Positions 47,652 to 59,490 are shown, numbered from the stretch's first letter. The stretch is 64,000 nucleotides of DNA from Agrobacterium tumefaciens (GCF_000834635.1 NZ_JXQV01000001.1:124001-188000); one strand, 5' to 3'. Numbers and translations are program-made. Notes: generated from the sequence alone by a model not told the origin.

Positions 47652-48679
47652 CTGGCTCCATAGGAGCGAACACGCGCCACCAGTCTTGCGACATTCTCAG
47701 GATCCGCTTGCGGCGTGATGCCATGACCGAGATTGAAGATCAGCGGGCCGTTGCCCAGGACCTGAAGGATGGCGTCGATACCCTCATCGAGAGACTTGCC
47801 GCCGGAAACCATCCGCATGGGATCAAGGTTGCCCTGAACCGGCCCGTCCTTTTGGAGCTCCAGAGCAAAGGACAGGGGAACGCTCCAATCCAGACCGATG
47901 GCATCGGCTCCTGTCTTCTGGCGATAATCCTTCAAGAGAATACCCGCACCCTTGGCGAATGCGATGATCTTGGCACCGGGACGGCGGGCCCGAACAGACG
48001 CGATGATGCGCGCAACAGGCTTCACCGCGTAGTCCTCGAATTCCTTCTCGCCCAGCACGCCCGCCCAGGAATCGAAAATCTGAACGGCATCGGCACCGGC
48101 ATCGATTTGTGAAACGAGATAATCGGCAGACATCTCAGCCAGAAACGCCAGCAGCTTTTCCATCGCTTCGGGGTGTTGATAACCGAAAAGGCGGGCCGGC
48201 GCCTGATCGGGTGTTCCGTGGCCAGCAATCATGTAGGTCGCCACAGTCCAGGGCGCACCGCAGAAACCAAGAAGGGTGGTCTTTTCGGGGAGCTCATGTC
48301 TCAGGCGCTTCACCGTCTCAAAGACCGGGGCCAGATGCGCCAGAACGCCATCACCCTTCAGTGCGGAAATCTCTTCCGGATTGATCGGGTCCATGGCCGG
48401 ACCCCTGCCTTCCGTGAAGGTGACATTGCGGTTCAGGGCATCCGGGATCACGAGAATATCTGAAAACAGAATTGCAGCATCGAGATCGAAGCGACGGATG
48501 GGCTGGAGCGTCACTTCTGTCGCAAGCTCTGGATTATAACAGAGATCGAGAAAACTCCCTGCTGTCTTCCTCGTCTCGCGGTACTCCGGCAGATATCGTC
48601 CTGCCTGTCTCATAAGCCAGATCGGAGGTGGGGAGAGTGTCTCACCGTTGAGAACCCGGATTACGCTTCGCTCAGCCAT
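47648..48679 (-). CDS. hemE: uroporphyrinogen decarboxylase
   Basis: Decarboxylates the four acetates of uroporphyrinogen III to give coproporphyrinogen III, 343 aa. It contains the N-terminal signature [17 protein letters not shown], then [31 protein letters not shown] and [12 protein letters not shown] prefer the ATG at 48679; a GTG two codons upstream (48685) is possible. It is the last minus-strand gene before the proposed origin, whose other side is ppsR; hemE beside the origin is well known in Caulobacter and rhizobia. Confidence 0.96.
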   Translation of the reverse strand: MAERSVIRVLNGETLSPPPIWLMRQAGRYLPEYRETRKTAGSFLDLCYNPELATEVTLQPIRRFDLDAAILFSDILVIPDALNRNVTFTEGRGPAMDPINPEEISALKGDGVLAHLAPVFETVKRLRHELPEKTTLLGFCGAPWTVATYMIAGHGTPDQAPARLFGYQHPEAMEKLLAFLAEMSADYLVSQIDAGADAVQIFDSWAGVLGEKEFEDYAVKPVARIIASVRARRPGAKIIAFAKGAGILLKDYRQKTGADAIGLDWSVPLSFALELQKDGPVQGNLDPMRMVSGGKSLDEGIDAILQVLGNGPLIFNLGHGITPQADPENVARLVARVRSYGAR

Positions 48680-48903
48680 GCACACATCTTCTCTAAAAAT
48701 AAAATCTAATAGATCTAAATGATTTTCTATTTCTTAGAGTCTGTGAGTAGCAAGGATTAAAATTCATCCAGTCTAAATGCCGCATCTGTGGGAAAGGCTG
48801 ATCCAATCGGATAGCGGACTGGGCAAATGGGAAAACTGTGCGGATCAATGGAAATTTATTAGCAGATTCAATGATTTGGGAGAGAGCGCGTGATAGCCAG
48901 CCC

Positions 48904-48912
48904 TGTGGATAA
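48904..48912 (+). promoter_or_regulatory. DnaA box 1
   Basis: TGTGGATAA, the exact complement of the TTATCCACA consensus. Confidence 0.85.
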
Positions 48913-48949
48913 GCTCTGGATGAAATTTAATCGCCTTTATCTCTCCCCA

Positions 48950-48958
48950 TAATCCACA
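48950..48958 (-). promoter_or_regulatory. DnaA box 2 (one mismatch)
   Basis: TAATCCACA on the plus strand, differing from TTATCCACA at position 2; opposite orientation to boxes 1 and 3. Confidence 0.6.
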
Positions 48959-48992
48959 ATCACCGATTTGCTGGCTACACCGGAAAGCCAAT

Positions 48993-49001
48993 TGTGGATA
49001 A
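48993..49001 (+). promoter_or_regulatory. DnaA box 3
   Basis: TGTGGATAA, perfect consensus, 89 bp from box 1 and about 85 bp before the ppsR start. Confidence 0.85.
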
Positions 49002-49085
49002 AACGGAAGTTATACGCTCGGTGACCCGGCGATGGCTTCCAGCCCTCATGTTGTGCACCTCTATCAACAGGGAGAGAAAAACAAC

Positions 49086-49907
49086 GTGGAGAACCCAAAA
49101 AGTTTCTTCCATCTGCACCTGATTTCTGACTCAACCGGCGAGACTCTGATGTCCGCGGGCAGGGCGGTTTCTGCGCAGTTTCACTCTGCCATGCCGCTTG
49201 AGCATGTTTATCCGATGATCCGAAACCAGAAACAGCTGCAAAAGGTCATCGACAGCATCGATAAGGAACCGGGCATCGTGCTCTACACCATTGTCGATGA
49301 GCAGCTGGCCGAGTTCCTCGACCTTCAATGCCATGCAATCGGTGTGCCCTGCGTCAATGTTCTGGAGCCGGTCATCGGCATTTTCCAGACCTATCTGGGT
49401 GCGGTCTCGCGGCGAAGGGTCGGTGCGCAGCATGCCCTCAACGCGGATTATTTTGCCCGCATCGAAGCGCTGAACTATGCCATGGACCATGATGATGGGC
49501 AGATGCCGGAGCATTATGATGAAGCGGATGTCGTTATCATCGGCATCAGCCGAACGTCAAAAACGCCAACCAGCATCTATCTGGCCAATCGCGGCATCAA
49601 GACCGCCAATATACCTGTGGTGCCGGACGTGCCTTTGCCCGACAGTCTTTATAAGGCAACAAAGCCGCTGATTGTCGGTCTCGTCGCAACGTCTGACCGT
49701 ATATCCCAGGTGCGTGAAAACCGTGAGTTGGGCACGACGGGTGGCTTTGATCGCGGACAATATATTGACCGCGCCACCATCATGGAGGAGCTGAAATACG
49801 CCCGCGCGCTCTGCGCCCGCAACAACTGGCCATTGATTGACGTAACCAGGCGCTCGATTGAAGAGACGGCGGCAGCCATTCTTGCCCTGCGCCCACGGAC
49901 ACGGTAA
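49086..49907 (+). CDS. ppsR: pyruvate phosphate dikinase regulatory kinase/phosphorylase (DUF299)
   Basis: Bifunctional ADP-dependent kinase and Pi-dependent pyrophosphorylase that regulates pyruvate phosphate dikinase or PEP synthase, 273 aa. It begins near [15 protein letters not shown] and has the P-loop-like [24 protein letters not shown] and [13 protein letters not shown] chose the GTG at 49086 ([11 protein letters not shown]), with AGGGAG about 10 bases upstream; the frame is open from 49032. It is the first gene to the right of the proposed origin. Confidence 0.92.
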   Translation: MENPKSFFHLHLISDSTGETLMSAGRAVSAQFHSAMPLEHVYPMIRNQKQLQKVIDSIDKEPGIVLYTIVDEQLAEFLDLQCHAIGVPCVNVLEPVIGIFQTYLGAVSRRRVGAQHALNADYFARIEALNYAMDHDDGQMPEHYDEADVVIIGISRTSKTPTSIYLANRGIKTANIPVVPDVPLPDSLYKATKPLIVGLVATSDRISQVRENRELGTTGGFDRGQYIDRATIMEELKYARALCARNNWPLIDVTRRSIEETAAAILALRPRTR

Positions 49908-49941
49908 TCCCCTTCGCACCCTTGTTTGGAGACCCCGGTTG

Positions 49942-50541
49942 ATGAAACCAGAGCTGATACTCGCTTCCTCCAGCGCATCACGACAAATGTTGATGCGCAA
50001 TGCTGGACTGACATTTTCCGCCGAGCCTGCCGATATTGATGAGCGCGCCATTGATGCTGCTCTTGAAAAGGATGGAGCGACGCCGGACAGGATTGCCGTA
50101 GAGCTTGCCAAGGCGAAGGCGCTTGCGGTCAGCGCGGTAAAGCCGGACGCCATGGTGGTGGGTTGCGATCAGACGATGTCGTTTGGGACCAGGATTTATC
50201 ACAAGCCTAAAGACATGGCGCAAGCGCATGCCAATCTCATGTCATTGTCAGGAAAGACCCATCGTTTGAACTGCGGCGCGGCCATCGCCCGCAATGGCGA
50301 GATCCTTTGGGAGATCGTGACATTTGCCGATATGACGATGCGCGAACTTGACCCATCATTTGTTCACCGCCACCTGGAGCGGGTGGGGGAAAAAGTGCTG
50401 TCCAGTGTCGGCGCCTATCAGCTCGAAGGCGAGGGCATTCAGTTGTTCAGCGCCATTGAGGGGGATTATTTCACGATCCTCGGCTTGCCGCTGCTGCCAT
50501 TATTAACGAAACTTCACACATTGGGCCTGATCGATGGTTGA
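49942..50541 (+). CDS. maf: Maf-family nucleoside triphosphate pyrophosphatase
   Basis: House-cleaning pyrophosphatase for modified or canonical NTPs, 199 aa. It starts [22 protein letters not shown] with the phosphate-binding SSSxxR motif and has [11 protein letters not shown] with the catalytic Asp. I took the ATG at 49942, with GGAG upstream, since the longer frame overlaps ppsR. Its end overlaps aroE by 8 bp, and the stop codon is part of parS-like site 4. Confidence 0.93.
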   Translation: MKPELILASSSASRQMLMRNAGLTFSAEPADIDERAIDAALEKDGATPDRIAVELAKAKALAVSAVKPDAMVVGCDQTMSFGTRIYHKPKDMAQAHANLMSLSGKTHRLNCGAAIARNGEILWEIVTFADMTMRELDPSFVHRHLERVGEKVLSSVGAYQLEGEGIQLFSAIEGDYFTILGLPLLPLLTKLHTLGLIDG

Positions 50542-51394
50542 TTCACGTGAAACATTAACCATCAAGGCCTTCGTCACCGGCTACCCGATCAAGCACTCGC
50601 GCTCGCCGCTCATTCATGGACATTGGTTGAAGCGGTTCGGTATTGCGGGAACCTATGAGGCGGTTGAAATTACACCAGACAATTTCGCGACCTTCATGTC
50701 CGATTTGAAGACTGGGACCAATGGTGGATTTGTCGGCGGTAATGTGACGATTCCCCACAAGGAATCCGCCTACCGGTTGGCTGATCGTCCAGATGAGATT
50801 GCGCAGGAGATGGGCGCAGCCAACACGGTGTGGCTGGAAGACGGGCTTGTTCATGCCACCAATACGGATGGTTATGGTTTTGTGTCCAATCTCGATGCTT
50901 GCCATGCGGGCTGGGACAAGGGCGGCAAAGCGGTCGTTCTTGGCGCCGGCGGGGCAAGCCGTGCGGTCATTCAGGCGCTGCGCAACCGCGGTTATCAAGA
51001 CATCCATGTGGTCAACCGGACCGTGGATCGTGCCAGGGAATTGAAAGATCGGTTTGGAAAGACTGTCCACGCCCATGCCTTCGATGCATTGCAGGAGGTG
51101 ATGTCGGGGTGCGGTCTCTTCGTCAACACGACCTCTCTCGGCATGGATGGTCATGGTGCGCCAGAGATTGATTTCTCGACATTGTCTGCTGGTGCCGTCG
51201 TGACTGATATTGTCTATGTGCCCCTCCAGACACCCATTCTCGCGATGGCTGAGCGTCAGGGTTTTGCGACGGTGGACGGATTGGGCATGCTGCTTCATCA
51301 GGCAAAACCCGGCTTTCAGAAATGGTTCGGGCCAATGCCTGAGGTGGATGAAGAATTGCGAGAAATGATTATCGCCGATATTGCGAGTCATTGA
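50534..51394 (+). CDS. aroE: shikimate dehydrogenase
   Basis: NADPH-dependent reduction of 3-dehydroshikimate in aromatic amino acid synthesis, 286 aa. It has [19 protein letters not shown] (shikimate binding), [21 protein letters not shown] with the catalytic Lys, [14 protein letters not shown] (NADP) and [19 protein letters not shown]. Codons 2-7 (VDSRETL) overlap a parS-like site. The stop overlaps the coaE start as ATGATG/TGATG, so translation is likely coupled. Confidence 0.95.
   Translation: MVDSRETLTIKAFVTGYPIKHSRSPLIHGHWLKRFGIAGTYEAVEITPDNFATFMSDLKTGTNGGFVGGNVTIPHKESAYRLADRPDEIAQEMGAANTVWLEDGLVHATNTDGYGFVSNLDACHAGWDKGGKAVVLGAGGASRAVIQALRNRGYQDIHVVNRTVDRARELKDRFGKTVHAHAFDALQEVMSGCGLFVNTTSLGMDGHGAPEIDFSTLSAGAVVTDIVYVPLQTPILAMAERQGFATVDGLGMLLHQAKPGFQKWFGPMPEVDEELREMIIADIASH
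50539..50554. promoter_or_regulatory. parS-like site 4 (TGATTCACGTGAAACA)
   Basis: One mismatch to consensus (position 3). It lies across the maf stop and the aroE N-terminal codons, about 1.6 kb right of the DnaA boxes, the closest site to oriC. It contains GATTC, a GANTC site. Confidence 0.85.
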
Positions 51395-52002
51395 TGATTA
51401 CCATCGGGCTCACAGGATCGATTGGCACTGGCAAATCAACGACTGCCAAGCTGTTTGCGCAAGAGGGTGTCGCGGTCTGTGATTCCGATGCGGTTGTGCA
51501 CCAACTCTATGAGGGTGAGGCCGTGGCGCTGGTGGAAAAGGCCTTTCCCGGCACCACGCAGGATGGAAAGGTTGACCGGCAGAAACTCGGAGATATCCTT
51601 CGACAGAATCCGGCTAATTTTAAAATCCTAGAAAAAATCGTCCATCCTCTTGTTCGCCAGAAGCAGGACGAGTTTCTGGAGCAGGCACGCCATGCCAATG
51701 CCGAATTTGCGCTTCTTGATATACCGCTGCTCTTCGAGACCGGTGCCGAAAGCCGCGTCGATACAGTCGTCGTGGTCAGTTGTTCAGCGGAGCGCCAGCG
51801 TCAGCGTGTTCTTGCCCGACCCGGTATGACGGAAGAGAAATTCGAATTGATCCTTGCAAGGCAGATGCCGGATGAGGAAAAGAGATCACGTGCTGATTTT
51901 GTGATCGACACCAACACCAGCGTCGACGACGCCCGCGACCAAGTCCGTGCAGTGCTTGAGATGTTGCGCTCCGCGCGAGAGGAAAGAGAAGACAATGCGT
52001 GA
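51394..52002 (+). CDS. coaE: dephospho-CoA kinase
   Basis: Last step of coenzyme A synthesis, phosphorylating the 3'-OH of dephospho-CoA, 202 aa. The P-loop is [18 protein letters not shown] at the very start; [21 protein letters not shown] and RADFVIDT follow. I use the ATG at 51394, which overlaps the aroE stop; a TTG one codon earlier is also in frame. Its last 8 bp overlap the dnaQ start. Confidence 0.94.
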   Translation: MITIGLTGSIGTGKSTTAKLFAQEGVAVCDSDAVVHQLYEGEAVALVEKAFPGTTQDGKVDRQKLGDILRQNPANFKILEKIVHPLVRQKQDEFLEQARHANAEFALLDIPLLFETGAESRVDTVVVVSCSAERQRQRVLARPGMTEEKFELILARQMPDEEKRSRADFVIDTNTSVDDARDQVRAVLEMLRSAREEREDNA

Positions 52003-52693
52003 GATCATTTTCGATACGGAAACCACCGGTCTGGAATCCAAGGCCGACCGTATCATCGAAATCGGCGGCATTGAGCTTTTCAATCACTTCCCGACGGGCA
52101 AAACGCTGCATCTCTATATCAACCCGGAAGATCGCAAAGTGCACCCCGATGCGCTGGCGGTTCACGGAATTACCGATGAGTTTCTGCGCGACAAGCCGAA
52201 ATTTGCAGATGTCGTCCAGGAAATCCGCGACTTCTTCGAAGGTGCGCGCTGGGTAGCGCACAATGCGACCTTCGATATGGGTTTCATCAATGCGGAGTTT
52301 GCAAGGCTGGGCATAGAGCCGGTGTCGCCGGAACTTGTGACAGACACCCTGTCCATGGCGCGGCGCAAGCATCCGATGGGCCCAAACTCGCTCGATGCGC
52401 TCTGCCGCCGGTATGGTATCGACAATGCGCACCGCACCAGACACGGAGCTTTGCTCGACTCCGAACTTCTGGCAGAAGTCTATATCGAGATGATTGGCGG
52501 TCGCCAGACTGCGCTTGGCTTCGGCGGTGGGACCAAAGCCCATACCAATGATGTTGTCGATGATGGCCCCATCGATATTCCCGTCCGGCCACGGGCCTTG
52601 CCATCGAGACTGGACCCGGAAACAGCTGCCGCCCATGGCAAGCTGGTTCTCGCCATGGGTGATAAGGCCATCTGGAATAAATACAGGCATTAA
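51995..52693 (+). CDS. dnaQ: DNA polymerase III epsilon subunit (proofreading exonuclease)
   Basis: 3'-5' exonuclease of the replicative polymerase, 232 aa. The DEDDh exonuclease motifs are visible: Exo[11 protein letters not shown], Exo[13 protein letters not shown] and Exo[18 protein letters not shown] polymerase-binding tail follows, containing the clamp-binding-like QTALGF. GAGGAAAGAGAAG precedes the ATG at 51995. It is the last gene of the maf-aroE-coaE-dnaQ series and is followed by a strong terminator. Confidence 0.96.
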   Translation: MREIIFDTETTGLESKADRIIEIGGIELFNHFPTGKTLHLYINPEDRKVHPDALAVHGITDEFLRDKPKFADVVQEIRDFFEGARWVAHNATFDMGFINAEFARLGIEPVSPELVTDTLSMARRKHPMGPNSLDALCRRYGIDNAHRTRHGALLDSELLAEVYIEMIGGRQTALGFGGGTKAHTNDVVDDGPIDIPVRPRALPSRLDPETAAAHGKLVLAMGDKAIWNKYRH

Positions 52694-52694
52694 A

Positions 52695-52718
52695 AAACCC
52701 GGGCGTTGACCCGGGTTT
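52695..52718. terminator. bidirectional terminator between dnaQ and secB
   Basis: AAACCCGGG and CCCGGGTTT form a perfect 9 bp stem around CGTTGA, with A-rich and T-rich sides on either strand (TAAAAAA before, TTTCTGTTG after). It is placed between convergent genes. Confidence 0.8.
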
Positions 52719-52745
52719 CTGTTGTCTCTCGTCTATGACGAAAGA

Positions 52746-53228
52746 TTAGTTTGGTACGGCCTGAACCTTGGCGCGGGCCTGTTCTTCGGCAACGCGCTGC
52801 GCAAACATCTGCGAGAAATCGATCGGGTCGATCATCAGCGGCGGGAAGCCACCGTTGCGGGTTACGTCGGCAATGATCTGGCGTGCGAACGGGAACAGAA
52901 GGCGCGGGCACTCGATAAAGAGAACCGGCAGCATGTGCTCCTGCGGGAAACCGGTGATGCGGAAAACGCCGCCATAGGTCAACTCTGCAACGAAAAGAAC
53001 CTTGTCACCATCCTTGGCTTCGGCATTCAGCGTCAACACAACATCGAAATCCGACCCGGAAATGGGGTTGGCATTGACGTTGACATTGATGTTGATGGCA
53101 GGTGCGCCATCACGAGCCTGAAGCGAACGCGGTGCACCTGGATTTTCGAACGACAAATCCTTGGTGTACTGGGTCAAAATGTTGAGGGAAGGGTTTGCAC
53201 CGTCCTGCGCACCGTTTTCAGTGGTCAT
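52746..53228 (-). CDS. secB: protein-export chaperone SecB
   Basis: Cytoplasmic tetrameric chaperone that keeps preproteins unfolded for SecA, 160 aa. It has [58 protein letters not shown] and [28 protein letters not shown], all SecB signatures. I chose the ATG at 53228; the frame is open ten codons further. The N-terminal tail is longer than in E. coli, as usual in alphaproteobacteria. Confidence 0.96.
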   Translation of the reverse strand: MTTENGAQDGANPSLNILTQYTKDLSFENPGAPRSLQARDGAPAININVNVNANPISGSDFDVVLTLNAEAKDGDKVLFVAELTYGGVFRITGFPQEHMLPVLFIECPRLLFPFARQIIADVTRNGGFPPLMIDPIDFSQMFAQRVAEEQARAKVQAVPN

Positions 53229-53308
53229 ATCATGTCCTCGAGCATGGAATTCTTGCAAGCCCGTCTATCATCTCGACAAATGCCTTACAACCCTCCGACT
53301 TTAGGGGA

Positions 53309-53857
53309 TCAGGGTTTTGGCAGGTCCCGGTTGTCCCGGTCAGGCGACCAGTGAGACTGGTTCGGGCCATCACGGTGGAAGTCATCCTCATCCAGATCGA
53401 CCACCTTGGAAGCACCATCCGGCTGCGGACCGGGGCGAAAGCCGGGATGGCCGGAAGGGCCACTGGATGTGCGCGCGCCTGCACCTCTGAATGCGCCCGC
53501 CACGACAATACGCGATCCCAGCGCCTTCCACATGAGTGCGCGAACGGCTGGCACGAGCAGGAGAAGACCGATGATATCTGTGATGAAGCCGGGCAGGAAA
53601 AGCAGAATACCGGCGATGACCCGCAGGCCGCCGCTGATCATGGCCTGTGCCGGCTGCTCACCCGTCTTGCCCGCATTCTGCAGATCGCGAACCATGCCAA
53701 GCCCGCCGGCGCGCAGGATCATCAAACCGAGAAACGAGGTGAATAGCACAAGGCCCAGCGTCAACCACAGACCGAGCGCCTTTCCAACCACGATGAAACC
53801 GGCAATTTCCAGAATGGGCATCGCGAGAACGATGACGGGCAGAAATGAGAAACGCAT
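53309..53857 (-). CDS. fxsA: FxsA-family membrane protein
   Basis: Small inner-membrane protein named for suppressing F exclusion of phage T7 in E. coli; its normal role is unknown. It is 182 aa with about three hydrophobic segments in the first 120 residues (MRFSFLPVIVLAMPILEIAGFIVVG, LWLTLGLVLFTSFLGLMILR, GGLRVIAGILLFLPGFITDIIGLLLLVPAVR). The segment LFLPGFITDIIGLLLLVP is the family core. The soluble C-terminal tail is Pro/Gly/Asp-rich. I chose the ATG at 53857 because hydrophobic sequence starts there. Confidence 0.9.
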   Translation of the reverse strand: MRFSFLPVIVLAMPILEIAGFIVVGKALGLWLTLGLVLFTSFLGLMILRAGGLGMVRDLQNAGKTGEQPAQAMISGGLRVIAGILLFLPGFITDIIGLLLLVPAVRALMWKALGSRIVVAGAFRGAGARTSSGPSGHPGFRPGPQPDGASKVVDLDEDDFHRDGPNQSHWSPDRDNRDLPKP

Positions 53858-54110
53858 ATTGAAGCCTTGCAAACGATGAGAGCGCGACGCGTTCTCTTGA
53901 CCTTTATCAGAACGCATTCACTGACGGAGTTCAGGGATCGGCCGCAAACATCAATGCTCTTTCAGGCAGATCCGACGTGTAAAAACAAACCATATCGCCC
54001 ATTCGACCACCTCTGGAAACCGGCGATTGCATCTGTCCGTTTGAATGATGGGCAGATGCAGACTATATGATGTGTAGAAAATTAGATTTAAATGGCGGTT
54101 TCGGTAAAAG
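53858..54110. other. intergenic region upstream of the divergent fxsA and Tim44-domain genes
   Basis: This 253 bp divergent spacer must hold promoters for both sides. I see no convincing structured element. A 67-codon open frame at 53867-54070 has no recognisable features and a weak start, and I do not call it. Confidence 0.6.
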
Positions 54111-54806
54111 ATGGGCTCAAGCGACTTTATTACATTGTTTTTCCTCGTGGCTGCGGTGCTGATTTTCCTTCAGTTGCGCAGTGTCCTTGGTCGTCGAACT
54201 GGCAACGAAAAGCCACCTGTCGACCCTTACAGCCCGCGTGACATGGCAAAATCACCTGCAGACGATAACAAGGTCGTGACCTTGCCGAAACGTGGCGAAG
54301 GCGAAGAGGAAAATCGCTTCGCGGAAATCGATGCCATCGCCCCAGTTGGATCTGCGCTCAATGATTCGCTGCGTGAGTTGAACAAGACCGATCCGACATT
54401 CCGTCCGAAGGAGTTCCTCAACGGAGCGCGGATGGCTTACGAGATGATCGTGACCGCCTTTGCCGATGGTGACAGAAAGTCGCTCAAGAACCTCCTCTCC
54501 AAGGAAGTTTATGAAGGTTTCGTTGCTGCGATCGCCGAGCGCGAAAAGCGCGGCGAGGTGGTGAAATCGACCTTTGTTGGCACTGAAAAGATCGACATCA
54601 CCCACGCTAGCATCCGCGATTCCGAAGAGCAGATCACCCTGCGCATCATCAGCCAGCTGATTTCGGCAACCTACGACAAGGACGGTGCGCTGATCGATGG
54701 TGACCCGGAAGCCGTGTCGGAGGTCGATGATATCTGGACGTTTGCGCGCGACATTCGCTCACGCGATCCGAACTGGAAGCTGATTGCGACCGAATCTGAA
54801 CAATGA
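54111..54806 (+). CDS. Tim44/TimA-domain membrane-anchored protein
   Basis: 231 aa protein. One N-terminal membrane segment covers about residues 5-22 (FITLFFLVAAVLIFLQL), followed by a charged linker (VDPYSPRDMAKSPADDNKVV) and a C-terminal Tim44-like domain of about 150 residues (FLNGARMAYEMIVTAFADGDRKSLKNLLSKEVYEGF...DIWTFARDIRSRDPNWKLIAT). Tim44 is a mitochondrial import motor anchor; the bacterial homologues (TimA) are inner-membrane proteins whose role is not settled. It is coupled to mltA by an ATGA overlap, which suggests a cell-envelope role. Confidence 0.9.
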   Translation: MGSSDFITLFFLVAAVLIFLQLRSVLGRRTGNEKPPVDPYSPRDMAKSPADDNKVVTLPKRGEGEEENRFAEIDAIAPVGSALNDSLRELNKTDPTFRPKEFLNGARMAYEMIVTAFADGDRKSLKNLLSKEVYEGFVAAIAEREKRGEVVKSTFVGTEKIDITHASIRDSEEQITLRIISQLISATYDKDGALIDGDPEAVSEVDDIWTFARDIRSRDPNWKLIATESEQ

Positions 54807-55924
54807 GCAGCGCTGGCCGGGATTTTACCCTCGAAGAGGTGTCGTTTGCTGAACTGCCAGCTTGGCAGGCAGACGACCCTTCGCCGTTATTCCCGGCCAT
54901 GCAATCCATTCTGGCCCATCTGCGCCAGGCAAAACCCTACCGCACCGGCTCACTGGGTTTGAGCGCTGAGGAGCTTGTGGGGTTGCTGGAAGCCGCTGAT
55001 GCAGGCGGCTTCAACGATGCCGGCGCTGCCCGGCAGTTTTTCGAGACCCATTGCGTCCCCTTTAAAATATCACCGTCATCGGCAAAGAGCGGTTTCGTCA
55101 CTGCCTTTTACGAACCGGAGCTTATGGTTTCGGCCACGCCTGACGAGACATTCAAATATCCGATCTATCGCCGCCCGCCTGATCTGATCGATCTAGATGA
55201 GACCAACCGGCCAGCGGATATGGATCCCTATTACGCTTTTGGTTTGCAGCGGGATGGCGTGATCTCTCCCTATCCAGACAGGGGCGAAATCGACCGCGGC
55301 TATCTCTGTGGTCGAGGGCTGGAAATCGCCTGGGCAAAATCGCGGGTCGATCTGTTTTTCGTGCATGTGCAGGGTGCGGCAAGGCTTCGCTACAGCGATG
55401 GCACAATCAGGCGCATTACCTATTCCGCGAAGGCTGGCCATCCATTCTCCGCCATTGGCCGCCTGCTGCTGGACCGGGGTGAACTCGACCCTCAGACGAT
55501 TTCGATGCAGACCATCCGGCAGTGGCTGGCGCACAATCCCGACAAGGTGGACGAGGTTCTCTGGCACAATCGCTCTTACATCTTCTTCCGTGAGGCCGAT
55601 GTGGAAGGGCTGGAGCTTGGGCCTATTGCGGCTGCCAAAGTTCCGCTTGTCGCGGGCAGGGCGCTTGCGGTGGATCGCCTGATCCACACATTCGGTTTTC
55701 CGTTCTTCATCAGTTCACCAAGTCTGACGCATCTGGATGAGGGAAAGCCCTTTGGCCGCCTCATGCTGGCGCTGGATACCGGCTCGGCCATTGTGGGACC
55801 GGCGCGTGGCGATATTTTCACCGGCTCTGGCGATGAGGCGGGCGAGCTGGCGGGCACGGTGCGCAACCCGGCAGATTTTTATATCCTCATTCCCCGTGGG
55901 GCGGCTGAGAGGTATCGGTCATGA
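54803..55924 (+). CDS. mltA: MltA-family lytic murein transglycosylase
   Basis: Cleaves the glycan strands of peptidoglycan with formation of 1,6-anhydro-muropeptides, 373 aa. The MltA domain runs from about FVTAFYEPELMVSATPDETFKYPIYRRP through FFVHVQGAARLRYSDG. The C-terminal 3D domain has RLMLALDTGSAIVGPARGDIFTGSGDEAGELAGTV, where DTGSAI holds a catalytic Asp. The N terminus (MSSAGRDFTLEEVSFAELPAW) shows no signal peptide or lipobox, which is odd for a periplasmic enzyme. It starts in an ATGA overlap with the Tim44-domain gene and ends in one with smr. Confidence 0.92.
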   Translation: MSSAGRDFTLEEVSFAELPAWQADDPSPLFPAMQSILAHLRQAKPYRTGSLGLSAEELVGLLEAADAGGFNDAGAARQFFETHCVPFKISPSSAKSGFVTAFYEPELMVSATPDETFKYPIYRRPPDLIDLDETNRPADMDPYYAFGLQRDGVISPYPDRGEIDRGYLCGRGLEIAWAKSRVDLFFVHVQGAARLRYSDGTIRRITYSAKAGHPFSAIGRLLLDRGELDPQTISMQTIRQWLAHNPDKVDEVLWHNRSYIFFREADVEGLELGPIAAAKVPLVAGRALAVDRLIHTFGFPFFISSPSLTHLDEGKPFGRLMLALDTGSAIVGPARGDIFTGSGDEAGELAGTVRNPADFYILIPRGAAERYRS

Positions 55925-56505
55925 AGGGTGGCCGCAAACTGGGCAGGGATGAGCGCATCCTGTGGGGCAAGGTTGCCAAGACGACGCGGCTGATTTCCGG
56001 GCGTGTGGAAGACCTGATGGAATTTGAAGCGCTGGAAGCCGAGATTGATCCAGAGCCGCAACCGCAGCCAAAAACTGCGAAGAAACCCATTCCGCCTTTC
56101 CCCAAGATGATTATCGAGCCGATACCGCAATCAGTTGTCAAGGACCCGGATCGCAAGCGCATTCACAGCCCTCTCGAAAGACCGGTCAAACGCAAGCTGA
56201 CCCGTGGCCGCCTGCCGCTCGAAGCACGCATCGATCTGCACGGCATGTTTCAGAGTGAGGCCCATGCGGTGCTTCTTGATTTTCTGGTCCGCGCCCATGA
56301 GCGTGGGCTGCGCCACGTGCTGGTCATTACCGGCAAGGGCCGTTCCATGGGCAGCGACGGCGCATTGAAACGCGCAGTACCGATGTGGTTTTCCAAACCC
56401 GAATACCGCCATCTCATCTCATCCTATGAAGATGCCTCCATGAACCACGGTGGCGATGGCGCGCTGTATGTGCGGCTGGCGCGCCGTCGGGGAGATACGT
56501 CATGA
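55921..56505 (+). CDS. Smr-domain protein (SmrA type)
   Basis: 194 aa protein with a C-terminal Smr domain (about residues 95-190): RIDLHGMFQSEAHAVLLDFLVRAHERGLRHVLVITGKGRS and the end GGDGALYVRLARR. Smr domains are nucleases or nucleic-acid-binding modules found in MutS2 and standalone proteins. The N-terminal 90 residues are charged and Pro-rich (EAEIDPEPQPQPKTAKKPIPPFP). It is coupled by ATGA to mltA before it and to the XRE gene after it. Confidence 0.9.
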   Translation: MKGGRKLGRDERILWGKVAKTTRLISGRVEDLMEFEALEAEIDPEPQPQPKTAKKPIPPFPKMIIEPIPQSVVKDPDRKRIHSPLERPVKRKLTRGRLPLEARIDLHGMFQSEAHAVLLDFLVRAHERGLRHVLVITGKGRSMGSDGALKRAVPMWFSKPEYRHLISSYEDASMNHGGDGALYVRLARRRGDTS

Positions 56506-56867
56506 CACCCTTTGCAGAAGCTGTTCGGGTTCTGCGCGAGAAAAAGGGCGTGACGCAGAAGCAGATGGCGCTGGCGATTGGTGTGTCGCCCGCCTATCTC
56601 TCGGCGCTGGAACATGGAAAACGCGGCAAGCCGAGCTTTGATCTCCTCCAGCGCATTGCCGGATATTTCAACATCATCTGGGACGAGGCGGAAGAGCTTT
56701 TCTCGCTGGCGGGCACGTCAGATCCGCGTGTTGTCATCGATACCTCTGGCTTGCCGCCGCAATACACGATGCTGGCGAACGGATTGGCGCGGAATATTCG
56801 CAAGCTGCCGCCAAGTGTGATAGATGAATTGTCAGAGGTGCTACAAAAAAGCCGTCCTTGCGAGTGA
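56502..56867 (+). CDS. XRE-family helix-turn-helix regulator
   Basis: 121 aa DNA-binding protein. The Cro/CI-type HTH covers about residues 5-62 (AEAVRVLREKKGVTQKQMALAIGVSPAYLSALEHGKRGKPSFDLLQRIAGYF); the rest is helical with PQYTMLANGLARNIRKLPPSVIDELSEVL. The target is unknown. It is the last of four genes joined by ATGA overlaps (Tim44-domain, mltA, smr, XRE), so it may be autoregulatory for that unit. A short hairpin with a T run follows, before gyrB. Confidence 0.88.
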   Translation: MTPFAEAVRVLREKKGVTQKQMALAIGVSPAYLSALEHGKRGKPSFDLLQRIAGYFNIIWDEAEELFSLAGTSDPRVVIDTSGLPPQYTMLANGLARNIRKLPPSVIDELSEVLQKSRPCE

Positions 56868-56880
56868 AACCCGCGCTATC

Positions 56881-56901
56881 CCCTGCTTTGTGCAGGGTTT
56901 T
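56881..56901 (+). terminator. terminator after the XRE gene
   Basis: CCCTGC and GCAGGG form a 6 bp stem with a short loop, followed by TTTT (56898-56901), 14 bp after the XRE stop. It separates the four-gene unit from gyrB. Confidence 0.55.
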
Positions 56902-56964
56902 GGCGCTTGTGGACTTTGGATATCGAGACGGAATTTCTATAGTCACACGTCAGATTTAAAGTGA

Positions 56965-59463
<2,499 letters not shown>

Positions 59464-59490
59464 TGTTTTTCAGTGAATCGTCTTATGTGA

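Larger units (their letters stand above)
48680..49085. other. proposed chromosomal replication origin (oriC)
   Basis: This 406 bp gap has no gene. It is AT-rich on the hemE side (48690-48740). Two perfect DnaA boxes read TGTGGATAA on the plus strand (48904-48912 and 48993-49001), and a one-mismatch box TAATCCACA (48950-48958) lies between them in the opposite sense. A GANTC site is at 48865-48869, and TCTAAATG occurs twice in the left half. Gene direction flips here, leftward genes to the left and rightward to the right. The hemE/ppsR flanks match the Caulobacter and Agrobacterium origin location. Its function as origin is inferred. Confidence 0.85.

Noticed and set aside
53867-54070. 67-codon frame between fxsA and the Tim44-domain gene
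   Set aside because: No Shine-Dalgarno sequence, no domain or repeat, and it would occupy the only promoter space for the Tim44-domain gene.
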